A stretch of 64,000 nt of DNA from Amorphophallus konjac (Eukaryota; Streptophyta; Magnoliopsida; Alismatales; Araceae): contig CM040126.1 in NCBI GenBank assembly GCA_022559845.1, positions 222,772,641 through 222,836,640 of the forward strand. The letters are read 5' to 3'. Of the stretch, positions 33,541 through 44,573 are shown piece by piece. The notes beneath the pieces are model-generated. The model saw nothing but the letters and a program-made list of their open reading frames with translations. It was not told the origin of the DNA and made no database searches. The position numbers and the translations under genes are program-made. Position 1 is the stretch's first letter. Every line of letters starts with the position of its first letter.

Positions 33541-35499
33541 TGATGGGAATCTACACCGGACACTAACTTTTATTTTTATATTTGTGTCCTTTTAGTTTGC
33601 ATTTATATCCATGGGAAGTAGGTTTACAATTGTAAGGCTTTATAAGCCAATTTTCCATTCACCAAGGATGTTTGGGTTTTTGTGTAAAAGTCACGTAGTT
33701 TCAGCGGGGGCCCCTCATCCCCTTCCCCATTGGTCCACCTAAGCCTTAGGGCCCATGTGGGGTCAGTCAAAGGTCCAAGGTGGGCTTCTAGATGGCTTGA
33801 CCATTCAAGGGGATAATTGGATTAAAAAGTCCAATATTCCAACCCTTAAAGTCCAAGATGCCATCCCCATTTATATTTGTTTTATATGTTTTATATTTTT
33901 ATTTTAATTGAGTCAAAACACATGGGGAATTAAATGTGAACTCTCCCTTTTGCCCCTCCCCTAATTTAGATCTGAGGTTAGTTTAGGTCTTTTTACACTT
34001 TCTATGTATACCTTGTATTTTGTGATTTTCTTAGCATTAATGAAGGAAAATTCCATTTTATGCTCAATTGCCCAAGGGCACCCCTCTCTCCCCCTAGCTG
34101 CTGTGAAAGGTGTGAATTTTCAGAGGTGTGAAGCCTCTCCACCACCACCTCCTTGAGTGTGAAGCTCAGCACCGTCGCCGCCGCCGCCATCGAGCCTCCA
34201 TCGCATCGCACCGCCACCGCCGCTACGTCGGAGTTCTGTCCAAATCAGGATAGAACCTCAATCCCGTAATTTTATATTCTTCTCTTGTTGTCTGATCGAG
34301 CCCAAACTTTGAGGGTTCGTTCTCCCTGTCACCCCTAGTCTTCAGTTTAAATTTCGTGCCATTTGACTTTTGTTTGATATTTTGTCCATATTTTTGTTCT
34401 TCCCCTCAGTAATCTGCTAGTTTGCAGATCTGCGGGACAGTGTTCCCTTTTCGTATTTTTCCCAACCCCTTAGAAATTTCCAAAAAATCCCCAAAAATTA
34501 CCAAGTGTTCCTCACGTATACCCCCGTCCACTATAATGTTCATGCAGTTTAGATATTTCATTCTCCCTTCGGTCAAAATTAAATTTTAGAAAAACTCAGT
34601 CTGTCCTACGTGTCTGTCAGTCCGGGTCAGAAAAAAAAAGTGTTACAGTCATTTTCATTTTCAATCCATTCACTTGATGGATCTGTCAAAAATATATGTT
34701 GTAGCTCTCTGATTCCTCTATCCATCGATACCTATTGTTCATCGATTTGACATCGGATCTGGCCGTAGCAATTCATATCGTGGAGGCGCGCAGAGCAGAT
34801 CCGAGCCAGGCCAGGAAGAAAGTTTTGGGAAATAATTCCCAATAAAATATCAAAGCTCAATTGTAGGAACTGCCAATTCCGGGAGTCGACCAAGGACGTC
34901 CCGCCATTGTCCCATCCAAGTGCCGCCTTCAGAAGATCTCAGGAAGATGATGTTCCTTTGGAAGCCGCGCCTTGCTGTCCAGCGAGTCAGAACCGAGTTG
35001 GCGTAGCACCGAGTTGGACCAACAGGCCGAGTTCGCTCCGAACGCACCTCCGGATTGCTGCCCGTCAACCCAGGATCGGTCCTCCCGGGCCCACTTGTAT
35101 CCCTTTACCTCCCTGCGTGGAGTGGATAATATAATTCACTGCTGTAATTAAATTTTAATCATTGTTACCGGGAGTTACCGTACTTGACCGGGAAGTCTTC
35201 CCCACGCCCGGAGCGTGGAGGTAAACTCGCTACCCTCCTCGTAGGCATTTACTTTACGTGTATTGATTTGTATATGCCGCTGCTAGAGAGCATGCGATAG
35301 GATTATTAGCTCGTTATATCAATTTTATCACTACTGCGAGAGAGAGTGAGTGACCCGTCCCGTGACTCGATCCGAGTACACGCGGAAAGCCGATACCAGA
35401 GACTCACTGTCGGTTTCTCAACCGCGCACGGTCCAACGTTTCCCTCGCATAGGGACGATCGCGAGCTAGAGTCCCCGGTCGCGTATCCGTCCCGCATCA
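33541..35499 (+). repeat. ChrB 5' LTR
   Basis: Starts TGATGGGAATC and ends CCCGCATCA, followed by AAT and the primer site. Shares with ChrA and ChrC a CCG-run near 34176 and a block with TTTACCTCC (35103-35111) and its inverse GGAGGTAAA (35217-35225). Confidence 0.95.
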
Positions 35500-35502
35500 A
35501 AT

Positions 35503-35514
35503 TGGTATCAGAGC
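35503..35514 (+). other. Primer binding site, tRNA-iMet type (ChrB)
   Basis: Exact TGGTATCAGAGC three bases after the LTR. Confidence 0.92.
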
Positions 35515-35822
35515 GTCGGTTGAGTCTAGGGTAGTCTTTGTGTCTAAGTCCGCAAAAAAAAAATGTCTAAGTCTAGGTGTCACATTTGCATATCACTCTT
35601 CGGTATATAAAAAGGTGTCGCCCGACCGTTAGGTTACGCCTATCGGAGAGGTGATTCACTCGCGTGAGAGGACCTTCGGATCCCCGGACTCCGCCAGGTA
35701 CTGGATCTTGGTTTAAGTCTAGGGTCCTTATGGTGCATTAGTTAGTGCATTCCAACCTTGCATAGTCGTATCTAGTGTCTTGTCCAAGTGTCAGCATGTC
35801 CATCTTGTAGTTCCCAGTTTCA

Positions 35823-36160
35823 ATGGACTCCCGGTCACCCAGGCGATATGACCGTTGGCCCACCCATGGGCTTGGCAACCATCATCTCCACTTCCGTAGG
35901 CCAGAAGCCTCGGATTTTTATGGCTCCAATGACCCGGGCGACTACCTCAAGTGGGAGGCCGCCATGGACACATACTTTGATTGTTATACAATGTCCGAAG
36001 CCAGGCAATTCTATTTCGCCAAGGAGAGGCTTCTACACGAGGCCGCCGAAAACTGGGACCACATTGAGCGCTTGAGAGAGGTTAGGAGGCAATGGCCCAT
36101 CGAGTCATGGTGGGACATGAAGAGAGCGCTTAGAAGGGTCTACCTTCCCCATCCGGTCCC
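35823..36160 (+). pseudogene. ChrB gag-fusion reading frame, first part
   Basis: The ATG at 35823 (MDSRSPRRYD) starts a frame with a Ty3 gag capsid-like domain: DPGDYLKWEAAMDTYFDCY, FAKERLLHEAAENWDHI, SWWDMKRALRRVYLPHPV. SirC inserted at 36161, where the gag domain would normally go on to FLPPDY-like sequence. The SirC LTR plus one target copy is 2193 bases, a multiple of three, and 38354 has the phase expected of the next base, so this part and 38354-39626 were one frame of 537 codons including the stop. Both parts are free of stops. Confidence 0.85.
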
Positions 36161-38348
36161 TGTTGAGCTATGGTTTTGATGATAACTAAACTTAGTGTGT
36201 ATTGCTATGGTTTTGATGCTAACTACACTTTATGTGTGATTATGTGAATGATGATAACTAAACTAAATGGCTGATTGTTCATATCGATTGGTTGAATATG
36301 ATTGAGTTGAACATGTGCATTGAATGCTTCCTATGCATACTTTTCATTGAGCTTGGTTACATGATGCATTCATATTGGACAAATGCATATCTATTGATCT
36401 TGATCTTTAGTCAATCATGTTTTTAAAGTGTTCACTTGTATATGTGCATGGCTAAATTGCTCTCATACTTTACTCACTTGCATAGAAATAATTCTTGACC
36501 TTTAGCTTAAAGCTTTTATGGTTCAAGTGTTTGTATGCACCTTGAACATGGGCTTTCATGTATGCATTTCATACATTTATCATGTTGATTATTAAGCTAA
36601 AGTTCTAATCATTTTTATCATGGTTTTGTAGGTTAAATTCTTTGTATAATCCCTCCAAGATCAAAGGAGTTTGATGCCACAGAGTTTGGAAGGGTTGCAA
36701 TGGAGTTTGGGGGTGAAATCTTAAAGTCGGGAGTTTACCTTAGCTACTGGTCGACACTGTAGCTAGGTCGACACTGTAGCGCGGTCGACCGCCAGGCCGA
36801 TCCCGGTCGACTGAAAATAACAGAATGCAACGGTTCTGTTTCCTGCAGATTTTTGGTCGACCGCCAGCCAGTTCCGGTCGACCGCCAGCCCTGAAGCCTC
36901 CAAAGTTGACTTTCGAATTCCAATCCGTGGATGGATCTCTTCACCCATTTCATGCCCCCAATCAAGGAGGATTTTAGGGATATGGCCTGGGGCTTGTCCA
37001 AGACCACTCAAGGGCTATAAAACCTCTCTTTGGAGGTCATAAACCCTAATGAAACCAAGGGGATTGAAGAGAGATCCAAGGGAGATCAAGAGGGTGATGT
37101 TCTAAGAAGGAATGCTACTGTAGCATGAACAGTAGTCCGTGAATCAAAGCTCCACCAAGTAGCTGAAGATCCAAGGTCCATTTGAAGCCTTCTTTCTCCC
37201 ATGAATTGAAGAAACAAGCATTCAACCAGAAGAGATCAAGGTGTGCCTATCAACCAAGAGAAACCGGAGAAGAGCCTATCAACCTAGGAGCCTATCAAGG
37301 GAAGAAGAAGAAAGATGCTACAAGGAAGAAGGAGCCATTCAAGCATCATCTGGAGGTACTCTAACTCTGTTTGAAGCCATCAATCTCAAAGGAAGAGAAC
37401 AAGCTCACAAGCATCAAGGAGATACAAGGATTTGTCCAAGGAAGAAGGAAGAGTATTGTAGCCGTGAACAGTATCTCGTGCATCAACATCTTCATCCAAC
37501 TCTCAAGCCATTCGAGTAAAGAAGGAATCATCGCAAGATCTGCAGCATACACTCAGGGGGAGTCTTAATCAGGAGTTTTCTAAACTGAGCCTCATTGTTT
37601 TAATGTTTTGGGTGTTGCATTTATGTTCGTCATAAACTGTTAGAACTCATGTTTGTGTGCATCATTGTTGGATCCGTGGTCATGTGTGTGTGTTGTGTCT
37701 CATTAGTGTGTATGCGTAGGTCTTCTAAGATCTACGTGTGTGTTTGTGTGTCCGATCGGTTCAGTGTGTGGATTACTGCATTTGTCACAACGTGTGTGTG
37801 TCTTGTTGATCCGGTTATCGGATCGTGTTGGAGACCTCGTCTCTATGTGTGTGTGTGTATAGGGGCGCGAGCCCGTGTGTGTAGGCAGGCATTGTTCTGC
37901 CTGTGTACTTGGAGCGTCGTCTCCGTTTGGGAATTCATCCCCAAGTGAAGCCTCACCAGGTTTGGTGAGGGGTGGATGTAAGATTACCGTCGTTGCATCC
38001 GAACCACCTTAAAATTGTTGTGCATTGTGGTTTGGTTTAAGCATTTGTGTGGCTTGATTGTTATAACTTTTATATGATCGTGTGGGAACGGAGAGTTTGA
38101 GAGAATCTACTTCCTTGCTTAGTTAATTCTCTCAATCTTGTTTAAAGGTGTTAATTCTATTTCGTAGCTTTTGTCTTGCCGACTAGTGTAAGGGTTAGTG
38201 TACGTTGTATTCGAATGTGTAGTTGAACAGATTTCAACCTCTTGGTTAGAGTGTTTATCACATATTTTGTAAAAAGCCAAAAGTTTCTTTAAAAATTGAA
38301 AACACCAAATTCACCCCCCTCTTGGGTGTCATTGATCATGGGACTTCA
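36161..38348 (+). mobile_element. SirC: solo LTR of a Sirevirus-like copia element
   Basis: It starts TGTTGAGCTATGG and ends GGGACTTCA, flanked by GTCCC at 36156-36160 and 38349-38353. The 2188-bp unit has a palindrome cluster (GGTCGACC at 36783-36790, 36855-36862, 36876-36883), a TATA box (TATAAAA, 37016-37022), the boxes GGGGTGGATGTA and GAACCACCTTAAAA (37967-38016), GT-rich runs near 37740-37860 and a C-rich near-end (CACCCCCCTCTTGGG). No primer site or coding region is present, so it is a solo LTR left by recombination. It is the innermost layer of the nest. Confidence 0.9.
37016..37022 (+). promoter_or_regulatory. TATA box of SirC LTR
   Basis: TATAAAA about 130 bp downstream of the last GGTCGACC palindrome, as in SirA. 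Confidence 0.7.
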
Positions 38349-38353
38349 GTCCC

Positions 38354-39626
38354 TTCCAACCCGTCCCACCCATTTACTTCCAACCATGTGGGTCACACCT
38401 CTAGCCGACCCCACCAACTCACTTCCAACCAAGTGGGTCATATCCGGAGGCAAGAAGCCCCTCAGGTACCCAAGCCCAGGCCGGTTGATTACGGGCGAGT
38501 CCACCGCGATACCCCTACTCCAACCCACACCGTTGTCGAACTTGTGCAAATGATTTTAGATCGGGTGGATAGGAGATGTGCTTATTTTGAGTCGCTGGTC
38601 TCTCCTTGCCCACCTCCGAGTCCGGACGTAGCCACCACCAAATCGACGGAGGTCATAGCCGGTAGTCCCAACCCGGTCCCACCTACGGGGTCCCAAGGGC
38701 CTCTTCCCCTCCTAGTGGATAGCCCTTCCCCTAGTGCTCCTTTACCACCCATTTTCGATCCTCACCCGGAGCCATTTCATTTGGAGCCACCTCAGCCCGA
38801 GCCACCCGTGTTTCTAACGGGAACGCTTTTCGTCGCCGAGCCACTACTTAGCTGGCTCAAGGATGGCTTGGTCCCACCTCCCTACCCATCCATGGACCCC
38901 ACCCTACCATTAGTGCCGGTCAACCCATTTCAAACCACATTCTGGTCTAATCACCATGTTGATACATTGGATGACCTTGTTATGGGATTAGACTCACAAT
39001 GGAAGTTGACGCACTTATTGGCCCGAGGCTTCGACCAATCCACTAGTCGTAGCTTCACCCATCCGGCCTTCGGGTCCATTACCTCCGTGTGCACCGTGGG
39101 TTGTGTCACCACGGAGATTATCCTATTCCTACCCTTGCCGACCGAGCCAACCTTCATACCCTTTTGCCCGAAGGAGGAACCATACCTCTTATATGAGATC
39201 ACCGTCCCCTCTACCCACATGCATGAAGGTGACCACCTACACCTTCAAGATTTCCAAATGTGGGACCGTGACTTGTGGGAGCCTAGTTCGAGGGGTCATA
39301 CTTTCTTTGATCCCTTCGACCCATTCTCTTGTGGACCCCTTGACCCACCACCTTTACTCCACCTTCTCGAGGGAGTCCACTATCACACCCCTTCTCCACG
39401 GGCCGGTCGATCTGCACCCACCAAGCCCATTCACGATACACCTACATATCGGGATGATGTAGAAGATGGCCCACCCAAACCTCCCAAATCTAAAAGGCCG
39501 TCCGTGCATGAATGGATCACTTTAGGATGCCTTCCCCATTCTGCCAACCACCGATTACATCTAGTGTATGCATGGCACACATTTGGGTGTCATGGTCCGC
39601 CATTGCATATGTATGAGTCGGACTAA
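38354..39626 (+). pseudogene. ChrB gag-fusion reading frame, second part
   Basis: An open stretch of 424 codons up to the TAA ending at 39626, continuing the frame that starts at 35823. The first third is Pro-, Ser- and His-rich with repeats of TSN-VGH and TPTPTH. The middle is Pro-rich (PPPSPDVA, EPPQPEPPVF). The last half has more globular composition (LDDLVMGLDSQWKLTHLLARG, HLQDFQMWDRDLWEP). It ends HEWITLGCLP and WHTFGCHGPPLHMYESD. No known family was recognised, and no zinc knuckle or pol motif is present. It occupies the place of most of gag and all of pol. That it stays open over 1.3 kb suggests recent constraint or a novel product. Confidence 0.7.
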
Positions 39627-39764
39627 CCGTAGGTTTGTTTAGGGTCATGTGTGAGTCCGTGTCTTTCTTTCTTGTCGAGCCATAATGAGTTTGGATACAT
39701 CGTGTCGAGTCTGTCTCATGTCAGCTCGCGTTGTTAGCCCCTTTCGAGTGTGAGTCAAGCCGGA

Positions 39765-40097
39765 TCAAATGTGTACGTTGTAGACTTGCCGACATTTGGG
39801 ATCGGCTCGACCATTCTCTATCTCGAATCTAGTCACATATAGGGACCCAGCGGTGATTCTTAGTGAGTCTTTGAGCCAGCTCCCTCTTTTGAGAGTGACC
39901 CCACCCCGGAGTGTCCACCTCTAGCCTCACTCCCACAGTAGTGTGTGCATATCAAATCTGTACGGGATGAGCAGGTGTATATTACTTGGAGTGGAGCGTA
40001 CTCCGCGCTTCCAGGTTCGGTGATGGATCCACAGGAGCTACTTGAGCAGCCGCACCCCTTACTCGACGGGGTCGAGATCTTCCCACCCGGGGAGAAT
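39765..40097 (+). pseudogene. ChrB remnant of integrase tail and chromodomain
   Basis: DNA matching ChrA 1612-2007: both hold ATAGGGACCCAGCGGTGAT, then GAGAGTGACCCCACC-like sequence, GAGTGTCCACC, and the run CCCACCCGGGGAGAAT at the LTR edge. ChrB has many indels here, so no frame survives. It shows that ChrB descends from a ChrA-like chromovirus by loss of the middle of the element. The last bases serve as the polypurine tract. Confidence 0.85.
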
Positions 40098-42051
40098 TGA
40101 TGGGTATCTACACCGGGCACTATCTTTTATTTTTATATTTGTGTCCTTTTAGTTTGCATTTATATCCATGGGAAGTAGGTTTGCAATTGTAAGGCTTTAT
40201 AAGCCAATTTGTCATTCCCCAAGGATGTTTGGGTTTGTGTGTAAAAGTCACGTAGGTCTAGCGAAGGCCCCTCATCCCCTTCCCCATTGGTCACCTAAGC
40301 CTTAGGGCCCATGTGGGGTCAGTCAAAGGTCCAAGGTGGGCTTCTAGATGGCTTGACCATTCAAGGGGACAAGTAGATTAAAAAGTCCAATATTCCAACC
40401 CTTAAAGTCCAAGATGCCATCCCCATTTATATTTGTTTAATAGGTTTTGTATTTTTATTTTAATTGAGTCAAAACACATGGGGAATTAAATGTGAACTCC
40501 CCCTTTTACCCCTCCCCTAATTTAGATCTGAGGTTAGTTTAGGTCTTTTTACACTTTCTATATATACCTTGTATTTTGTGATTTACTTAGCATTAATGAA
40601 GGAAAATTCCATTTTATGCTCAATTGCCCAAGGGCACCCCTCTCTCCCCCTAGCTGCTGTGAAAGTTGCGAATTTTCATAGGTGTGAAGCCTCTCCACCA
40701 CCAGCTCCCTGAGTGTGAAGCTCAGCACCGCCGCCGCCGCCGCCATCGACTAGCCATCGCACTGCCACTGCCGCTACGTCGGAGTTCTGTCCAAATCAGG
40801 ATAGAACCTCAATCCCGTAATTTTATCTTCTTCTCTTATTGTCTGATCGAGCCCAAACTTTGAGGGTTCGTTCTCCCTGTCACCCCTAATCTTCAGTTTA
40901 AATTTCGTGCCATTTGGCTTTTGTTTGGTATTTTTTCCATATTTTTGTTCTTCCCCTCAGTAATCTGCTAGTTTGCAGATCTGCGGGATAGTGTTCCCTT
41001 TTAGTATTTTTCCCACCCCCTTATAAATTTCCAGAAAATCCCCCAAAATTACCAAGTGTTCATCACGTATACCCGCTTCCGCCATAATTTTCATGGAGTC
41101 TAGATATTTCATTCTCTCTTCGGTCAAAATTTAGTTTTAGAAAAACCTCAATCTCTCCTGTGTGTCTGTCAGTCCGGGTCAGAAAAAAAAACAGTGTTAC
41201 AGTCGTTTTCATTTTCAATCCATTCACTTGATGGATCTGTCAAAAATATATGTTGTATCTCTCTGAGTTCTCTATCCATCGATACCTCTTGTGCGTCGAT
41301 CCGACATTGGATCTGGCCGCAGAAATTCATATCGTGGAGGCGCACAGAGCAGATCTGAGCGAGGCCAGGAAGAAAGTGTTGGGAAATAATTCCCAATAAA
41401 ATATCAAAGCTCAATTTCAGGAACTGCCACTTCCGGGAGTCGACCAGAGACATCCCACCATCGTCCCATCCAAGTGCCGCCTTCAGAAGATCTCAGGAAG
41501 ATGACGTTCCTTTGGAAGCCGCACCTTGCTGTCCAGCGAGTCAGAACCGAGTCGGCGCAGGACCGAGTCGGACCAGCAGGCCGAGTTCGCTCCGAACGCA
41601 CCTCCGGATTATTGCCCGTCAACCCAGGATCGGTCCTCCCAAGCCCACTTGTAGTCCTTTACCTCCCTGCGTGGAGTGGGCAATATAATTCACTGCTGTA
41701 ATTAAATTTTAACCGTTGTTACTGGGAGTTACAGTACTTGGCCGGGAAGTCTTCCCCACGCCCGGAGCGTGGAGGTAAACTCGCTACCCTCCTCATAGGC
41801 ATTTGCTTTACGCATATTGATTTGTATGACGCTGCTAGAGAGCATGTGATAGGATTATTAGCTCGTTATATCAATTTTATCACCGCTGCGAGAGAGAGTG
41901 AGTGACCCGTCCCGTGACTCAATCCGAGTACACGTGGAAAGCCGATACCCGAGACTCACTGTCGGTTTCTCAACCGCGCACGGTCCAACGTTTCCCTCGC
42001 ATAGGGACTATCGCGAGCTAGAGTCCCCGGTCGCGTGTCCGTCCCACATCA
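40098..42051 (+). repeat. ChrB 3' LTR
   Basis: Starts TGATGGGTATC and ends CCCACATCA; 1954 bp and colinear with the 5' copy. Confidence 0.95.
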
Positions 42052-42321
42052 AAAACTCTCAACAAAGGAGACGTACAATGCAAGTTCGCGTGATACTTTA
42101 TACCCCCAGGGATGAGGAGGGAAGCGCTGCGCTGTTCTGAACTCCCCCCAGGAGTCCTCTCGCATCGATTCAGCAGAATCATCATTACGAGCGTATTCCC
42201 CAGACAGCCACATTAAATGGCCCATGCCGGAGAAAAATTCCCCATCCGAGCTCCCAGTGCCAATCCTCCAACTGCTACTCATCCGAGCCCAATCTTGGCT
42301 CGGGAGTAGGAGGGAGACAAG
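42052..42321. other. TatA 3' end with minus-strand TATA box and polypurine tract
   Basis: The piece of TatA right of ChrB. Its end, GGGAGTAGGAGGGAGACAAG (42302-42321), is the polypurine tract before the 3' LTR. A minus-strand TATAAAG (42096-42102) lies 45 bp from the ChrB junction and faces the antisense gene at 33344. With ChrB removed the gap is about 240 bp, normal for a plant 5' UTR. A minus-strand open frame here (42354-42049) is not recognised. Confidence 0.6.
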
Positions 42322-43042
42322 TGGAGAGGGGGAAAATATACCGTGCATGAGCACTGTCCAACTAGGTCAAATGCGACCCAACCAGGCCCAGCTCTCTAAT
42401 GTGGCAGCCTCTGTCGGGGCCCACTTACTTTAAGCCCAACAGTCACTCGGAACAGCGCTTCTTAGGCGGCCCTAGGGTCTGGAAGCCCAAGCAACGGATC
42501 AATCGGGAAGACCCCTATGGGGACCCGGAACAACCTGCCCGAGCTGTGTGCTTATCGCTCGGGATAATGTCTCAAGCGAGAATTTAGGCTCGGGTCGACC
42601 GTTGGAAGCTCATCTAAGTGTCCGTTATGTACCCGGTGGAGACGGGGAACTCCAAAGGATAAGGGAGAGCAAGAGTCCTCGGGCTATAAAGAGCCCGCTA
42701 CAAGGACGTAACCTCCCCGTGATCCCCTCAACTCCTGGGACTCAAACGCACAACGGGCTGCAATATAAATCCCATGGAGACCCTCCGGAGAGGTGAGGCA
42801 TAATCCTGAGCAAGAGACACCACACTTCTTGATGAAGAGACATCTCGAGCCCCTTTTTTCTTCTGCCACCTTCTCTCCATTTGTGCTCTACAAAATTTGC
42901 TGACTTAGGCATCGGAGGGTTATCCCCAGGGACTCCTCCCCTGGGCACCCCTGACCTACTTCCTTCCTTGCAGTTACTCAAGCGTGGTGATCATAACCAG
43001 AGATCTTCTACCTTAGGGCATGCGCGAGATCACCCCTCTTCA
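42322..43042 (+). repeat. TatA 3' LTR
   Basis: TGGAGAGGGG to CCCCTCTTCA, 721 bp, the same length as the 5' copy; TATAAAT at 42764-42770. Followed by the TTTGG target copy and AthA gag. Confidence 0.93.
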
Positions 43043-43047
43043 TTTGG

Positions 43048-43444
43048 CTTTATCTTTGAGAGAGAATGGAAAACGAGTCAGCCTGAGAGCATCATCAGAA
43101 AAGTTTTAAATTTTAACAGTTGAGCAAATCTGGAGGAACTCATCAAGATGTTTGTAGGGATCTTCATTGGTATTGCCATAGAAGGATGTCATCATTTGAA
43201 TGGTGCTTGATTTGATTTCATATTGGGCTGCTTGATTTTGAGATGCTTAGATATAAAATGAAGGTTAGTATTGATTTGGTAAGAAATATTCCTTCATTTG
43301 CTTGGGAGCGACTTGTTGTACTTGTTGATTTTGGTTGTGATCCACCATGAGGTTAGGTTGATGGTGAGTTCTAGAATGCACTAACCTCTCAATCTCTCCT
43401 ATGGGTCCTAGTAAAGGTTGGTCTAAGGATCTCCTACCTTGCAT
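43048..43444 (-). pseudogene. AthA gag, first part
   Basis: The ATG at 43444-43442 (MQGRRSLDQPLLG) begins gag on the minus strand. It reads through a Gln/His-rich stretch to FLPNQY, stop (43265), another stop 18 bases on, then NQAAQYEIKSSTIQMM, NEDPYKHLDEFLQICSTV, a third stop, and LRLTRFPFSLKDKA at the TatA junction. This is the start of the Athila capsid-like domain, completed at 23511 downward. Three in-frame TAA codons show it is dead. Confidence 0.87.
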
Positions 43445-44551
43445 GCAATGCAAAAAGGGCCCAAAGTGAGAGTTATTTGTGTATTTTTTATATATTTTGT
43501 TTATTGATGCAAATGCAATAACAACTATATGAATTATGTATGCAAAAATGATATGTTTTTTAAATAAAAGAGGAATTGACACCTACTACTAAGTTGGTCC
43601 ACCGGCCAGGTAAGAGGTGGGGTTGTGGGAGGCTACTTTCGTAGGGACCTAATTAAATAACCACAATCTCGCTGAAGGCATTTGCCATTGGACCTCTTTC
43701 CTAGACACCGATTTTTCAAAATAGTAATAAATTCCAAAACTTCTTTTTTAACCTTCTAAGGGCAATCTACCTTTGGGGTGCTTCTTGGTACAACCTGCTC
43801 GGCTTCCGTGAGGAAATCTACGGGTGCAGAGACTTATGGAGATTTTGGAAAAGAAAATTCCAGTTCAAAGAGACGGAGTGATCAATGGAGGGTCCTTCCA
43901 TTTTCAAGAGGGATGTAAGGAACCCAACTTGCTCTTAAGAAGGGGAAATAGAGAAGAAGAGAATGATTATGATTTTTTTTTCTTTCAAATGATACAAATA
44001 CAAAGAACAATGACTAAACTTTATGTAACAATGCAAGCAAGAAATATGAAAGTATGATGCCATGAAAATTCTTTTTTCTATATTATTATTATTTTTATTT
44101 TAAAGAGTTATTTTTCTATTTTTATTTTTTTCTTTTTTTTCAAAAAGAGAGATAGATAAAATATAAATAACAACTAAAAATACTAAACAACATACAACCT
44201 ACTGAAGAATAAATTCTAAAATCATACTTTTATGTTTTTTAGATTTTCTGATTTTTTTGGATTTTCAAGAATTTTTTTGATTTTTTTGAAGATTTTTCAG
44301 AAATTGGAAAAACAGAACATGTACCCATGTTTACTGACCTTTAGCGACGCTTGATTTTTCAGGATTTTTTAGAATTCTAGAATTCCTACTCCTTGTAGTG
44401 ACAAATAAAGATTACTAGTGAATTTCCAGGTCCGAATTTTCTATTTCATTGATTTTTTGATTTTTTTTCTACAAAATAAAAATAGAAAAATTAATATACA
44501 AATATACACACCAAACATAAGAATATCCAACTATAAAAAATAATTTTCCCT
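43445..44551 (-). other. AthA leader region
   Basis: An untranslated leader of about 1.1 kb, T-rich on the plus strand with poly-T runs at 43970-44160 and 44260-44290. A block at 43597-43730 (GGCCAGGTAAGAGGTGG, then CTTTCGTAGGGACCT) also occurs in the AthB leader at 62955-63080, so it is conserved between the two elements. No gene. Confidence 0.7.
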
Positions 44552-44568
44552 CCTCGGCAACGACGTCA
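44552..44568 (-). other. Primer binding site, tRNA-Asp type (AthA)
   Basis: On the minus strand TGACGTCGTTGCCGAGG, against TGGCGCCGTTGCCGGGG in the intact AthB site; three changes. It lies 5 bases inside the LTR edge. Confidence 0.8.
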
Positions 44569-44573
44569 AAATT

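Larger units (their letters stand above)
33541..42051 (+). mobile_element. ChrB: non-autonomous chromovirus-derived element
   Basis: Two LTRs of 1959 and 1954 bp (TGATGGG to CATCA) with about 5% difference by eye enclose 4.6 kb. The internal region has a primer site, one long frame starting with a gag domain (split by SirC), and a remnant of chromovirus integrase tail, but no protease, RT, RNase H or integrase core. Flanks are AAAAT (33536-33540) and AAAAC (42052-42056), a 4/5 match for a target duplication. It must have used proteins of an autonomous relative such as ChrA. Confidence 0.9.
23517..43042 (+). mobile_element. TatA: Tat-type Ty3 element
   Basis: It has two 721-bp LTRs (23517-24237, 42322-43042), a primer site, gag, protease, RT, RNase H, a second RNase H, integrase, an antisense gene and a polypurine tract (42302-42321). 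ChrB (33541-42051) is inserted near its 3' end, so its own length is about 11 kb. The second RNase H after the usual one marks the Tat lineage. The LTRs differ at roughly 8% of sites by eye, so it is old, but younger than AthA in which it sits. Confidence 0.92.

Noticed and set aside
34176..34200. CCG runs in the Chr LTRs as a trinucleotide satellite
   Set aside because: Short and confined to the same point of each LTR; a family feature rather than an independent array.
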